A stretch of 64,000 nucleotides of DNA from positions 1 through 64,000 of the IMG/VR virus record IMGVR_UViG_3300008448_000053. One strand, written 5' to 3'. The stretch's first letter is position 1. The number at the start of each line of letters is the position of its first letter. This document shows, in pieces, positions 43,591 to 51,056 of the stretch. The stretch is from a virus. The notes under the pieces are model-generated. The model was given only the letters and a program-made list of their open reading frames with translations. It did not search any database and was not told where the DNA came from. The translations under genes and the position numbers were made by a program.

Positions 43591-45045
43591 ATGAAACCAA
43601 TTGATTTAAATAATCTTATTGAAAGTTCTTTATTTAACGAGGTTAAAAAAAGAATAATTAATGAATCTAAAGAAGGAAAACATGAGGTTTATGAAATAAC
43701 CTGTGAGGGTGAACCCGTACAAGTTTGTGGAAGTGAAGAAGAAGCGAATGAAATTGTTGATAAATTAAAAAAAGAACACCCAGGTAAACAATTTATTATT
43801 GAACCAGGTGAATATGATTCATATGATCATATGTTAGATGAATTGGATAAAATGGGTGAAGAATTACAAGAAAAAGAAAATCAAGATATGAAAAGTAAAC
43901 CAAAAGTAAAAAGTTTAGCTGAGGCTATTTTATTGGCTAAAACACAAAACAAAAGTAAATTAAAAATAAACGAAGAAGTGTACGACGTTGAGGAAATGTG
44001 GAAAAAAATGGAAGAAGAAGAAACTTGTGAAGAATGTAACATGGAAGAGGATTTGGATAATGAAACTGATGAAAATCCCGAAGACGGTAATTTACCTAAC
44101 GATACTGACTTATCTGAAATAGATCTAGCCATGGATGGTTTCGAAGACGAAAATACATCAGAACTAGATAAAGATCTTAGTGATATCCAAAGTAAAAAAG
44201 GAAAAATATCATTATTTTCTAAAATACGTGACATAAGTAAAAAAGTTGGAGATAGATTCAATGATAGTTTACGTGATTATGAACCCGATATGGCGAAATC
44301 TTTAGATTATATTGCGGAAGATGGTGAAAAAACAACTTGTTCTGAATGTGGTATCGGTGAATTAAATGAAGAAGGTCAATGTAACGAATGTGGTTCAATG
44401 AAAGAATCCACAAAGAAAAAATTACGTTTAAAAGAATCTGAATTAGTTTCTTTAATTAGTAATATGGTAACAGAAGCGGCTAAAGGTCAACCTGGTATTC
44501 CCGGCATTCCTGGTGTCACTGTAACTAAAAAAGCTCAATCAGGATCTAAAAAAGAAAATGAAGATTATGCTAAAGAACTTTCAACTAAATTGAAAAAATA
44601 TTTAAGTTTTGATGGAAACGATAATCCTGAATTTCCAAAACCAATAGGTAAAGGAGATAAAATGGCTTTTAGAAACACATCAGAAGATGAAAAAAAGATA
44701 GAAGATAAAAGAGGAGAAACCGCTAGCGATTTAACTTTTGATTATGAACCAACAGAAGGTTTTAAAGATAGAGTTAAAAAGGCTTTAGAAGGTGATAGTA
44801 CAATGGGTAATTCATCTGATGCCGGAAACGTCGTAAAAGATAAAACAGGAAGTAAAATTGTAGATAAGACAAAAAGAAAAAAAGAAAGTATTAAAAAGAA
44901 AAAAGATGTTAGTTGGGGACACAGTTGGGAAAATCCTGCAGATGTTCATTTTGTTAAAGAATCAACTAATAAATTATCTAACGTACTTGAAGAAGAACTT
45001 AAAAAAATAAATAAATTATATTCCTACAATAAAAAAACACAGTAA
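43591..45045 (+). CDS. Unknown 484-aa protein with zinc-ribbon-like Cys pairs
   Basis: The ATG at 43591, one base after the preceding stop, is chosen over the in-frame ATG at 43564 inside that gene. Residues about 10-80 (EVKKRIINESKEGKHEVYEI, then GEPVQVCGSEEEANEIVDKL) form a small domain. A very acidic stretch follows, with two C-x2-C clusters: CEECNMEE near 142 and CSECG...CNECGS near 250-265. There is also a short collagen-like GIPGIPGV. The C-terminus is Lys/Glu/Ser-rich. It may be a multi-segment scaffold or core protein, but nothing proves this. Confidence 0.7.
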   Translation: MKPIDLNNLIESSLFNEVKKRIINESKEGKHEVYEITCEGEPVQVCGSEEEANEIVDKLKKEHPGKQFIIEPGEYDSYDHMLDELDKMGEELQEKENQDMKSKPKVKSLAEAILLAKTQNKSKLKINEEVYDVEEMWKKMEEEETCEECNMEEDLDNETDENPEDGNLPNDTDLSEIDLAMDGFEDENTSELDKDLSDIQSKKGKISLFSKIRDISKKVGDRFNDSLRDYEPDMAKSLDYIAEDGEKTTCSECGIGELNEEGQCNECGSMKESTKKKLRLKESELVSLISNMVTEAAKGQPGIPGIPGVTVTKKAQSGSKKENEDYAKELSTKLKKYLSFDGNDNPEFPKPIGKGDKMAFRNTSEDEKKIEDKRGETASDLTFDYEPTEGFKDRVKKALEGDSTMGNSSDAGNVVKDKTGSKIVDKTKRKKESIKKKKDVSWGHSWENPADVHFVKESTNKLSNVLEEELKKINKLYSYNKKTQ

Positions 45046-45066
45046 TTCTTTTTTTTATTTTTATTT

Positions 45067-45092
45067 ATCACTATATTGTAACATATAGTGAT
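45067..45092 (+). promoter_or_regulatory. Inverted repeat directly before a start codon
   Basis: ATCACTATA and TATAGTGAT form a perfect 9-bp inverted repeat with an eight-base loop, ending one base before the ATG at 45094. A TTATTTATC element overlaps its left edge. It could be a repressor operator or an RNA hairpin controlling initiation. Confidence 0.6.
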
Positions 45093-45093
45093 T

Positions 45094-45549
45094 ATGAATA
45101 AAAAAGAAATTATTGATGGATTCAATCCGTTAGATAACTACAGATATCAAATAGAAATTTGGTATAGGGCCTACAATATAAGTCGTGAGAAAATGGAACT
45201 TTTTCACGACTTTCTTATCTCATTATATGAGATAATTGAAAATACTTATTTAGGTTCCGATGTACTTTCCACAACTGAAGATATTAAAGGTCACTTTAAC
45301 TGGTGTTGGGATAAAATTGTAGAGAACTTCAACAAGGAAAAAATATATTTTAAAAATAGAAGTAACTGTCACGAGTATTTCTGGAATTTTTTTTTAGAGG
45401 CATTTTATTTTAATAAAATAGAAAATAAAAAGATTAAAATTGACGAATATTTTGACAAACTTTTTGATATGGATTTTATAAAAAATAAATCCGAATTAGA
45501 TGTTGTCACAGAAATATATAGATTGTTAGATCAAAACTTGAAAAAATGA
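45094..45549 (+). CDS. Conserved-looking unknown phage protein (151 aa)
   Basis: A 151-residue helical protein rich in Phe, Trp, Tyr, Glu and Lys (NISREKMELFHDFLISLYEI, then TYLGSDVLSTTEDIKGHFNW). The ATG at 45094 is used; a GTG at 45088 lies inside the inverted repeat. The well-formed amphipathic helices argue for a folded, conserved protein, but I do not recognise the family. The hairpin at its start is the clearest regulatory feature. Confidence 0.68.
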   Translation: MNKKEIIDGFNPLDNYRYQIEIWYRAYNISREKMELFHDFLISLYEIIENTYLGSDVLSTTEDIKGHFNWCWDKIVENFNKEKIYFKNRSNCHEYFWNFFLEAFYFNKIENKKIKIDEYFDKLFDMDFIKNKSELDVVTEIYRLLDQNLKK

Positions 45550-45586
45550 ATTTTTTTCCTTATATTGATATTAAAAACAGGATATT

Positions 45587-45784
45587 ATGGAAACATTAAA
45601 AGCCATAAAAGATTTAGTTGAGAAAATGTCTGTTGATACAAACAAGGTATTTTTAAAAGGAAATCATAGTGCGTCAATAAGAGCCAGAAAATATGCACAA
45701 GAAATAAAAGATTTAACAAAAGTATTTAGAAAAGAAATACTTGAAGAAATTAAAAAACATAAAAAAGATGATGTCGGAAATTAA
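45587..45784 (+). CDS. Hc1/histone H1-like DNA-binding protein
   Basis: A 65-residue basic, helical protein: MSVDTNKVFLKGNHSASIRA, then RKYAQEIKDLTKVFRKEIL. The pattern (G)N..A..RARK...EI..L.K.(F)RKEI is that of the histone H1-like (Hc1) proteins of Bacteroidota, which bind DNA in the nucleoid. In a phage it could compact phage DNA or interfere with host nucleoid order. It has its own upstream T tract with CCTTATATTGATATT, a promoter candidate of the non-late type. The call is by pattern only. Confidence 0.68.
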   Translation: METLKAIKDLVEKMSVDTNKVFLKGNHSASIRARKYAQEIKDLTKVFRKEILEEIKKHKKDDVGN

Positions 45785-45947
45785 AATATTTTTATTCATT
45801 TTGAGTATAATATATACATCAAGATTTGTTATAGAATTTATCTTTAAATTATTTGAAGAGAATCCTTCTGTTTTGGTGATATCAAAAAATAATCAAATTT
45901 TTTTATATTTTGCCATTTCCTATATTATAACTTATTTCTTTATTTAA
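45771..45947 (+). CDS. Small membrane protein (about 58 aa)
   Basis: MSEIKIFLFILSIIYTSRFV starts within the end of the Hc1-like gene (14-base overlap; an ATG three bases upstream is equally possible). Two hydrophobic segments (about 5-24 and 40-57) flank a short polar loop. Function unknown. A small inner-membrane protein with translational coupling to the gene before it. Confidence 0.62.
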   Translation: MSEIKIFLFILSIIYTSRFVIEFIFKLFEENPSVLVISKNNQIFLYFAISYIITYFFI

Positions 45948-45953
45948 GAACAT

Positions 45954-46409
45954 ATGTACGAAATTATAAAATCACTTAAACCTTATTTTTTCTCATTAAG
46001 AGAAGTTGATAACAGTGTTAGTTTAGATATTAAACTACCAACATCTTGGAAATATGAACATATAATTGCACCATATAGGTCAATTAAATTTAAAGTACAA
46101 GATAAGAATGATAAGTTTAATCTCATTTCGATATTTTCAGTTGCAACACAAGAAGGTTACGATATTGTTATTGGATGTGCCAATGAAATTATTTTAGTTA
46201 ATAAAGAAGAGGAAGAAAAAAGAAAATTATTTGAAGAGAAAGTTAATGAATTGAAAATTTTATTTCAAAATCAGTCATTGGATAAATTAAAAGATATTAA
46301 ATTAATTGACGAAAATGGACAAGAGGATACAACAGGGATTGGAATGGTTGAAGAAGGAGATAGAGAAGGACAATATGGAGATAGCGAAACACAAGGAGAA
46401 GATGATTGA
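45954..46409 (+). CDS. Unknown protein (151 aa) with acidic tail
   Basis: A 151-residue protein. Residues 1-80 (LKPYFFSLREVDNSVSLDIK, PTSWKYEHIIAPYRSIKFKV, ISIFSVATQEGYDIVIGCAN) form an alternating beta/alpha domain, followed by a charged helix and a Gly/Glu/Asp-rich tail. I recognise the layout as typical of a small unknown protein of T4-like phages, without a function. Its tail overlaps the next small frame, and the nearby genes are all of the same small, overlapping type. Confidence 0.66.
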   Translation: MYEIIKSLKPYFFSLREVDNSVSLDIKLPTSWKYEHIIAPYRSIKFKVQDKNDKFNLISIFSVATQEGYDIVIGCANEIILVNKEEEEKRKLFEEKVNELKILFQNQSLDKLKDIKLIDENGQEDTTGIGMVEEGDREGQYGDSETQGEDD

Positions 46410-46518
46410 TGAGGTTAAAAATCTCGATAAAACAAAAATGTTTCAACCTAAACCAAAAGAAAAATATTTATTTTTTAAAAAAATAGTTAGAATATTGGGA
46501 TATGGAAAAAAAAGGTGA
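46375..46518 (+). CDS. Small basic protein (about 47 aa)
   Basis: The frame ends KEKYLFFKKIVRILGYGKKR; the ending is well-formed and basic. Start uncertain: ATG at 46375 (47 residues) or 46402 (38 residues). Both overlap the preceding gene. The TTG further upstream is unlikely. A membrane-surface-binding amphipathic helix is possible. Function unknown. Confidence 0.5.
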   Translation: MEIAKHKEKMIDEVKNLDKTKMFQPKPKEKYLFFKKIVRILGYGKKR

Positions 46519-46735
46519 TTTTTTAAATCAATTGGCAATAATATCTGACTTACTTGAAAAAGTTAATGCTAACACAGATTCTTCAACAATAGTATTTGGT
46601 ATATCTAAGGAAGAATTCGAAAGAATATTCGATTTAGTACAAAAAAAATATAATAAGAAAATGGATAAACCAAAAGATACTTTTAAAATAAGTATAGGTA
46701 CGATTGATATTATTTTTAATATGAATAATGTCTAA
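46502..46735 (+). CDS. Small unknown protein (77 aa)
   Basis: A 77-residue protein (LNQLAIISDLLEKVNANTDS, then STIVFGISKEEFERIF), with a beta hairpin at the end (FKISIGTIDIIFNMN). It overlaps the preceding frame by 17 bases and the convergent minus-strand gene by 20 bases. It is the last gene of the block that starts at 45.6 kb. No family was recognised. Confidence 0.65.
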   Translation: MEKKGDFLNQLAIISDLLEKVNANTDSSTIVFGISKEEFERIFDLVQKKYNKKMDKPKDTFKISIGTIDIIFNMNNV

Positions 46736-47354
46736 ACAATTCACTACGTTTATATCCTTTAGATTCCAATAAATTATACAACAATTTTCTCTGATGTGTT
46801 GACACATCTTTTACAAAAATAAAATTACCTATCTTTCTTTTTAATATATCTTCTTTTATTATTTCAAATAATCTTTCGGAATCAGATATATTTTTGTTAC
46901 CAAACATCATAACATCATTTTCTATCTGAACAAATACTTTGTTGTTTAAAGTGAAGATCTGGGCAATATCTTTTATTGGTGTGATTTGATCCATCATTTG
47001 ATGATATCTTATTCTTTTTTTCTTTTGAAAATCATAAATCAATTCTTCTTCCCAATACGGGATCATTTCTTTTATTCTAAATTTATCGTTTTCAATTTTT
47101 GCCTCAACATTTCTACCCAAACTATCTTTAACATATGTTTTTGTTGCCCATCTATTATTTGGGAAGATTAGTGCCAATTCATAAGTTAATTCTAATTTTC
47201 GTTTATTACCGCGTAGCTTTATAAATGGAGGTTTTTTCTGAGTTCTAAATTCCCTCCAGTATTCATATATTGTTGTTCTTTTCATACAACGATAAAGTAT
47301 TTTAACTCTTTTTTTGTTACAAAAAAGAACTATGAAATATTTACCATTTTTCAT
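46716..47354 (-). CDS. Minus-strand unknown protein (212 aa)
   Basis: One of only two minus-strand genes, and the only credible coding in this segment. The start (minus ATG at 47354) overlaps the stop of the upstream minus gene by four bases; the longer frame to 47429 is rejected. The 212-residue product begins MKNGKYFIVLFCNKKRVKIL and contains FIKLRGNKRKLELTYELALI, FKEMIPYW-type charged segments and a C-terminal segment (TPIKDIAQIFTLNNKVFVQI, then LLYNLLESKGYKRSELF). It is Lys/Arg-rich and could bind nucleic acid. No family was recognised. Its 3' end overlaps the convergent gene. Confidence 0.7.
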   Translation of the reverse strand: MKNGKYFIVLFCNKKRVKILYRCMKRTTIYEYWREFRTQKKPPFIKLRGNKRKLELTYELALIFPNNRWATKTYVKDSLGRNVEAKIENDKFRIKEMIPYWEEELIYDFQKKKRIRYHQMMDQITPIKDIAQIFTLNNKVFVQIENDVMMFGNKNISDSERLFEIIKEDILKRKIGNFIFVKDVSTHQRKLLYNLLESKGYKRSELFRHYSY

Positions 47355-47503
47355 AAAAGTTTTGAAATTAAAGAAACCAGACCATAAATTGCGAGTCCTG
47401 TCCAAACAACCATAAAGACAATTACCCAATTTTCCACAAATCTAATTTCCTTTTCTTTCTTTATTCTTTCTTCTTTTTTCTTTTTACATTCGTTACATGC
47501 CAT
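47351..47503 (-). CDS. Minus-strand small membrane protein (50 aa)
   Basis: MACNECKKKKEERIKKEKEI is followed by one membrane segment (NWVIVFMVVWTGLAIYGLVS). The ATG at 47503 is preferred to 47536 because TTATATTATAGT lies directly before it. The N-terminal C-x2-C plus Lys run suggests a cytoplasmic basic tail, possibly metal-binding. It is the first gene of a two-gene minus-strand operon. Function unknown. Confidence 0.62.
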   Translation of the reverse strand: MACNECKKKKEERIKKEKEIRFVENWVIVFMVVWTGLAIYGLVSLISKLL

Positions 47504-47598
47504 ACTATAATATAAGTATTTTTCTACAATTTTCAAAACGATTTCGTTTTTTAATTTTTTTTATCTATTTTTAATTCTAAACAAGTTAAAAACATAAT

Positions 47599-48441
47599 AT
47601 GATTTCATACATTGGAGGAAAAGCTAGAATAGGGAAATGGATAGTACCTTTTATACCTAAAGACATAGAAACATACGTAGAGGGTTTTTCAGGTATGTTT
47701 TGGGTCTTTTATAATATGGATCTAAAAGATTACCCTAACCTTAAAACGGTAGTATATAACGATTTTAATAGATTAAATACCAATTTATTTAATTGTACCA
47801 AAGAATACGATAGACTTTGGGAAGAATTATCCAAATACCCCTGTCAACAGTTGGGTGTGGTGGACACACCACCGGAATATTCACAAATGTTTAGTGAATA
47901 TCAGAGAGAGGTTTTTAGTCCTGATCTGGTGATAACAGAAGAAAATAAATTTGAAATTGCATGTAAATATGTGTATGTTCTAACCCAAGTTTTTTCCGGA
48001 TCTAAACCCGAGACATCATCTTATACCGATTACAAGGGAAAATATCGTTGTAAAGTATTGATATTCATGGACAAACTAAAAAATCCAAAATATAGGGAAC
48101 ATATTGATAAAATAACTTTTGTGGAAAACAAGGACTTTGAAGATGTTGTTAAAAAATATGATTCACCCACAACATATTTTTATATGGACCCTCCCTATTG
48201 GAAAACAGAGAACTATTATTCAAACCATGATTTTGATAGAAACGACCACGAAAGATTGGCAAATAGTCTAAAAACAATAAAAGGTAAATTTTCTTTATCT
48301 TATTATGAATTTGAATTGTTACACATATGGTTCCCCCAAACACAATATAAATGGGAAAGTAAAAATTTCAAAAAAGCGGCAGCAGCTAAAAAAGATGGTA
48401 CACAAAACGAAGGTACTGAATTATTAATAATGAACTATTAA
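47599..48441 (+). CDS. dam: DNA adenine-N6 methyltransferase (Dam/D12 class)
   Basis: A 280-residue protein. The N-terminal YIGGKARIGKWIVPFIP is the D12-class motif around the AdoMet site, VEGFSGMFWVFYNM gives motif I, VVYNDFNRLNTNLF carries the acidic ND motif, and FYMDPPYW (about 195-202) is the catalytic DPPY. It methylates adenine in a short DNA site, probably to shield phage DNA from host restriction. No matching endonuclease gene is adjacent. It is transcribed divergently from the two minus-strand genes. Confidence 0.87.
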   Translation: MISYIGGKARIGKWIVPFIPKDIETYVEGFSGMFWVFYNMDLKDYPNLKTVVYNDFNRLNTNLFNCTKEYDRLWEELSKYPCQQLGVVDTPPEYSQMFSEYQREVFSPDLVITEENKFEIACKYVYVLTQVFSGSKPETSSYTDYKGKYRCKVLIFMDKLKNPKYREHIDKITFVENKDFEDVVKKYDSPTTYFYMDPPYWKTENYYSNHDFDRNDHERLANSLKTIKGKFSLSYYEFELLHIWFPQTQYKWESKNFKKAAAAKKDGTQNEGTELLIMNY

Positions 48442-48446
48442 CTAAA

Positions 48447-48454
48447 TATTTATA
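48447..48454 (+). promoter_or_regulatory. Late-type TATTTATA box before nusG-like gene
   Basis: AAATATTTATATAGT precedes the ATG at 48459; the octamer ends four bases before the start. Confidence 0.5.
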
Positions 48455-48458
48455 TAGT

Positions 48459-48986
48459 ATGAACACATTTTGGTATGTAATTAAAGTTTTACCTGGTAAA
48501 GAGAGACAATTAAACGAACAGTATAACATGCAGATTTCTTTGGGTAATATAAAGAACATTAAAAGATTTATTTGCCCCACTGAAACCGAATTTGTTATGG
48601 TTAAAGAGAAAAAAGTTTTGAGGGAAAAAGTGATATATGGTGGGTATCTTTATTTTGAAGCCAATAAAGAAATGAATGAAGATGAATTAAAAGAAATATC
48701 ATCAATACCAAATATAATGGGTATGATGGGAGATAAAAAACCTTTATTATTGAGAAAGAGTGACGTTGAAAAAATCATTAAAGATGATCTTCTTGAAGAA
48801 CATAAAAACAATAAAAAAATGTCCGTGAATATTGGATCGAGTGTTACAATTTGTGATGGTCCATTCAGTGGATTTATCGGTACAGTATCTTCGGTAGAAA
48901 ATGATAAAGTAGATGTTGACGTTAAGATTTTTGGTAGAACGACACCGGTAACACTATCAGTAAATCAAATAAAAAATCAAAACTAA
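48459..48986 (+). CDS. NusG-like transcription elongation factor
   Basis: A 175-residue protein with both NusG parts. The NGN domain (WYVIKVLPGKERQLNEQYNM, VKEKKVLREKVIYGGYLYFE, ISSIPNIMGMMG) is at about 5-100. The KOW domain (VTICDGPFSGFIGTVSSVEN, VDVKIFGRTTPVTLSV) is at about 127-172. It would bind RNA polymerase, suppress pausing or termination, or couple to ribosomes. A phage copy can alter host termination, as known for NusG paralogues. It starts just after a TATTTATA box and overlaps the next gene by one base. Together with the phage sigma factor it forms a likely transcription-control pair. Confidence 0.88.
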   Translation: MNTFWYVIKVLPGKERQLNEQYNMQISLGNIKNIKRFICPTETEFVMVKEKKVLREKVIYGGYLYFEANKEMNEDELKEISSIPNIMGMMGDKKPLLLRKSDVEKIIKDDLLEEHKNNKKMSVNIGSSVTICDGPFSGFIGTVSSVENDKVDVDVKIFGRTTPVTLSVNQIKNQN

Positions 48987-49285
48987 TGTCACCTGAAGTT
49001 TTAATATATGTTCAAAATGTTAGAAACTATCTAAATAAAGATTTGGATGCGAGAAACTATTTTTTAAATGAGATAGATGAGGAAATGTTTTTTAAATATC
49101 TAACTGAGATATCACAAAAAAATTTTGAAAAAGATGGTGAACCTATATTAACAAAAGATCAGTTTGAGTTAATAAGAAAAACATTACAATTAGTTGATAT
49201 CACCAAAAAAGAATTTAAGGAAGAGACTATAGAAGATAAGTTATTTATGGATGTCGGTACTTTTGGTAAAATATGTTTGAACTAA
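48986..49285 (+). CDS. Unknown protein downstream of nusG (99 aa)
   Basis: A 99-residue helical protein (VLIYVQNVRNYLNKDLDARN, then YFLNEIDEEMFFKYLTEISQ). Its start overlaps the nusG-like stop by one base, so the two are co-translated. The ending (DVGTFGKICLN) is not recognised. A partner of the NusG-like protein is possible from position. A strong T tract follows its stop. Confidence 0.66.
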   Translation: MSPEVLIYVQNVRNYLNKDLDARNYFLNEIDEEMFFKYLTEISQKNFEKDGEPILTKDQFELIRKTLQLVDITKKEFKEETIEDKLFMDVGTFGKICLN

Positions 49286-49321
49286 TTTTTTTTTATTCAT
49301 TAATTTTATTACATTTGTAGT

Positions 49322-50395
49322 ATGTCAAAATTATCCAAATATTATCCCTTATACGATACTGTATATGGTAATGATTTCCCATTAGAACAAGTTTTTATAA
49401 CGTTATTTGACGTTATACCCTCAAAGTACTCTAACTATTCTAAAGTATATGATATTTCACTTAAAAATTATTTAATCGAAAATGGTTTTCTTGTTGAAAC
49501 AAGAAATCAAACATTTGGAAAATCAAATAGAACGGTGATGTCGTTTATTTTCATCAACAAAAAAAACGGTATCATTTTAAAAATGATAAACGAAACAAAT
49601 AATGCTGACGAATATTACCAATTAGAAATATTATATGACTTTAGAAATGGCGAGATAGATCAACAACTTAATTTCGATAAATTAAAAGAATTTGAAAGAA
49701 TTAAGAAGAAGAAAAATATTTCTTTAATCAAAAGTGAGATGGGTCATTTGGATTTGGAGGAATATGATTTACCAACAACCGAAATCGATCTCGAATTAAA
49801 TTATGGTGGTAAATTTGCAAAGATACATGATGTAATTGTTGAAAGATTAAATAAAGAAATGGATAAAGGTATAATCCTTTTACATGGAGATCCTGGCACA
49901 GGTAAAACATCTTATTTAAAATTTCTAACTAAATTAATAAAAGAAAAGGAAATTTTATTTATCCCTCCGTCAATGGCGGAAGTTCTATCTGAACCATCAA
50001 TAATTCCATTTTTGATGGAACATAAAAACTCAATATTAGTAATTGAAGACGCTGAACGTGTAATTTCAGATAGGGAAGGTAATGGTTCACCTGCAGGAGT
50101 ATCGAACATATTAAATTTAACAGATGGTATTTTGGGTGATTGTTTAGGTATTCAAATAATTGCCACATTTAATATGAAAAGAGAAAAAATCGACCCCGCT
50201 CTTTTGCGTAAAGGTAGATTGATTGCGGAACACAAATTTGGGTCCCTAAATTCCGAAGAAACGAATAAACTATTAAAAAAATTAGGAAAAAATGTGGAAG
50301 TAAATGAAGGAATGGTATTAGCAGATATATATAATATTGATGTTGAAACTTTTAAAACACAAAAAGAAAATAAAATAGGATTTAATAGAAATTAA
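49322..50395 (+). CDS. AAA+ ATPase
   Basis: A 357-residue protein. The first 150 residues are an unknown N-terminal domain. The ATPase core has Walker A LHGDPGTGKTSYLKF (about 187-200), Walker B SILVIEDAERV (about 238), and a second region of homology with TFNMKREKIDPALLRKGRL, the last part providing the arginine finger. This is the classical AAA (BCS1/FtsH-like) form rather than a helicase. It would unfold or remodel a protein partner. It is a possible unfoldase for the phage ClpP, but no ClpP-docking IGF-type loop is recognised. Thioredoxin and glutaredoxin genes follow in the same operon. Confidence 0.82.
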   Translation: MSKLSKYYPLYDTVYGNDFPLEQVFITLFDVIPSKYSNYSKVYDISLKNYLIENGFLVETRNQTFGKSNRTVMSFIFINKKNGIILKMINETNNADEYYQLEILYDFRNGEIDQQLNFDKLKEFERIKKKKNISLIKSEMGHLDLEEYDLPTTEIDLELNYGGKFAKIHDVIVERLNKEMDKGIILLHGDPGTGKTSYLKFLTKLIKEKEILFIPPSMAEVLSEPSIIPFLMEHKNSILVIEDAERVISDREGNGSPAGVSNILNLTDGILGDCLGIQIIATFNMKREKIDPALLRKGRLIAEHKFGSLNSEETNKLLKKLGKNVEVNEGMVLADIYNIDVETFKTQKENKIGFNRN

Positions 50396-50397
50396 TT

Positions 50398-50706
50398 ATG
50401 GAAAATGTAAGTTCAAGCGTAGTTAAACAACTACAATCAGAAGGTAATAAATTATTGGTTAGTTATTCGGCTTCTTGGTGTGGACCTTGCAGGATGTTAA
50501 CACCTAGATTAGATGAATTATCAAAACAATATCCCGAGTTTAAATTTTTAAAGGTTGATGTTGACCAAAATAGAGATTCTACAGTTGAGTTAGGAATAAC
50601 TTCTGTACCTACGATTATGATATATGACGGATCAAATCTAATAGATAGATCAAATGGGGCTAGACCTGATTCATATTATAAAGAATTTCTTGATAAAATA
50701 AAATAA
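50398..50706 (+). CDS. trxA: Thioredoxin
   Basis: A 102-residue protein with the active site SASWCGPCRML (Cys at about 27 and 30), the conserved DVDQNRD turn and the cis-Pro of SVPTIMIYDG. It is a complete thioredoxin, the electron donor that could regenerate the phage ribonucleotide reductase. It starts two bases after the AAA+ stop and overlaps glutaredoxin by one base. Confidence 0.9.
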   Translation: MENVSSSVVKQLQSEGNKLLVSYSASWCGPCRMLTPRLDELSKQYPEFKFLKVDVDQNRDSTVELGITSVPTIMIYDGSNLIDRSNGARPDSYYKEFLDKIK

Positions 50707-50975
50707 TGGATAAAATAGTTATTTTTACTCTTGATGGGTGCTACCATTGTTCAAGTCTTAAAAAAAGACTTGATGAAATTAATATATCATATAAGGAGGT
50801 TGAGGTAACACAAAATAAAGAAGTTTGGGATGAAATTGTTAAACTAACAAATTATGATTTTTTACCTACAATTTTAGTGTCTCCTGATAATTCTGAAACA
50901 GGACATATATATGTACCATCAATAAATTATAAAACAGAAGATGAAATTGTTGAAATAATAAAAAATTATTTCTAA
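50706..50975 (+). CDS. Glutaredoxin-like protein
   Basis: An 89-residue protein with the redox site DGCYHCSSLKKRLDE (C12, C15) and a FLPTILVSPD strand with the cis-Pro. A TGY...-type end is replaced by HIYVPSINYKTEDE. It could reduce the ribonucleotide reductase or other disulphides. It ends the operon just before a strong terminator. Confidence 0.83.
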   Translation: MDKIVIFTLDGCYHCSSLKKRLDEINISYKEVEVTQNKEVWDEIVKLTNYDFLPTILVSPDNSETGHIYVPSINYKTEDEIVEIIKNYF

Positions 50976-50979
50976 AATA

Positions 50980-51008
50980 AAAAAAAGGAGGTTTAACCTC
51001 CTTTTTTT
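50980..51008 (+). terminator. Strong bidirectional terminator after glutaredoxin
   Basis: Seven A, then GGAGG-TTTAA-CCTCC, then seven T. The stem is 12 bp with its A/T extension. It separates the redox operon from the tail fibre operon. Confidence 0.9.
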
Positions 51009-51029
51009 ATTAATTAAACCATATAAAAG

Positions 51030-51037
51030 TATTTATA
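51030..51037 (+). promoter_or_regulatory. Late-type TATTTATA box before the 1402-aa fibre gene
   Basis: AGTATTTATATAAAG lies 19 bases before the ATG at 51057, the longest gap in the set and the first possible start after the terminator. Confidence 0.6.
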
Positions 51038-51056
51038 TAAAGACTTTACTTTTAAT

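Noticed and set aside
49310-49317. TACATTTG as a Bacteroidota -7 promoter element (TAnnTTTG)
   Set aside because: It lies only four bases before the ATG at 49322 and no TTTG/TTG -33 partner is well spaced; chance in A/T-rich DNA is likely.
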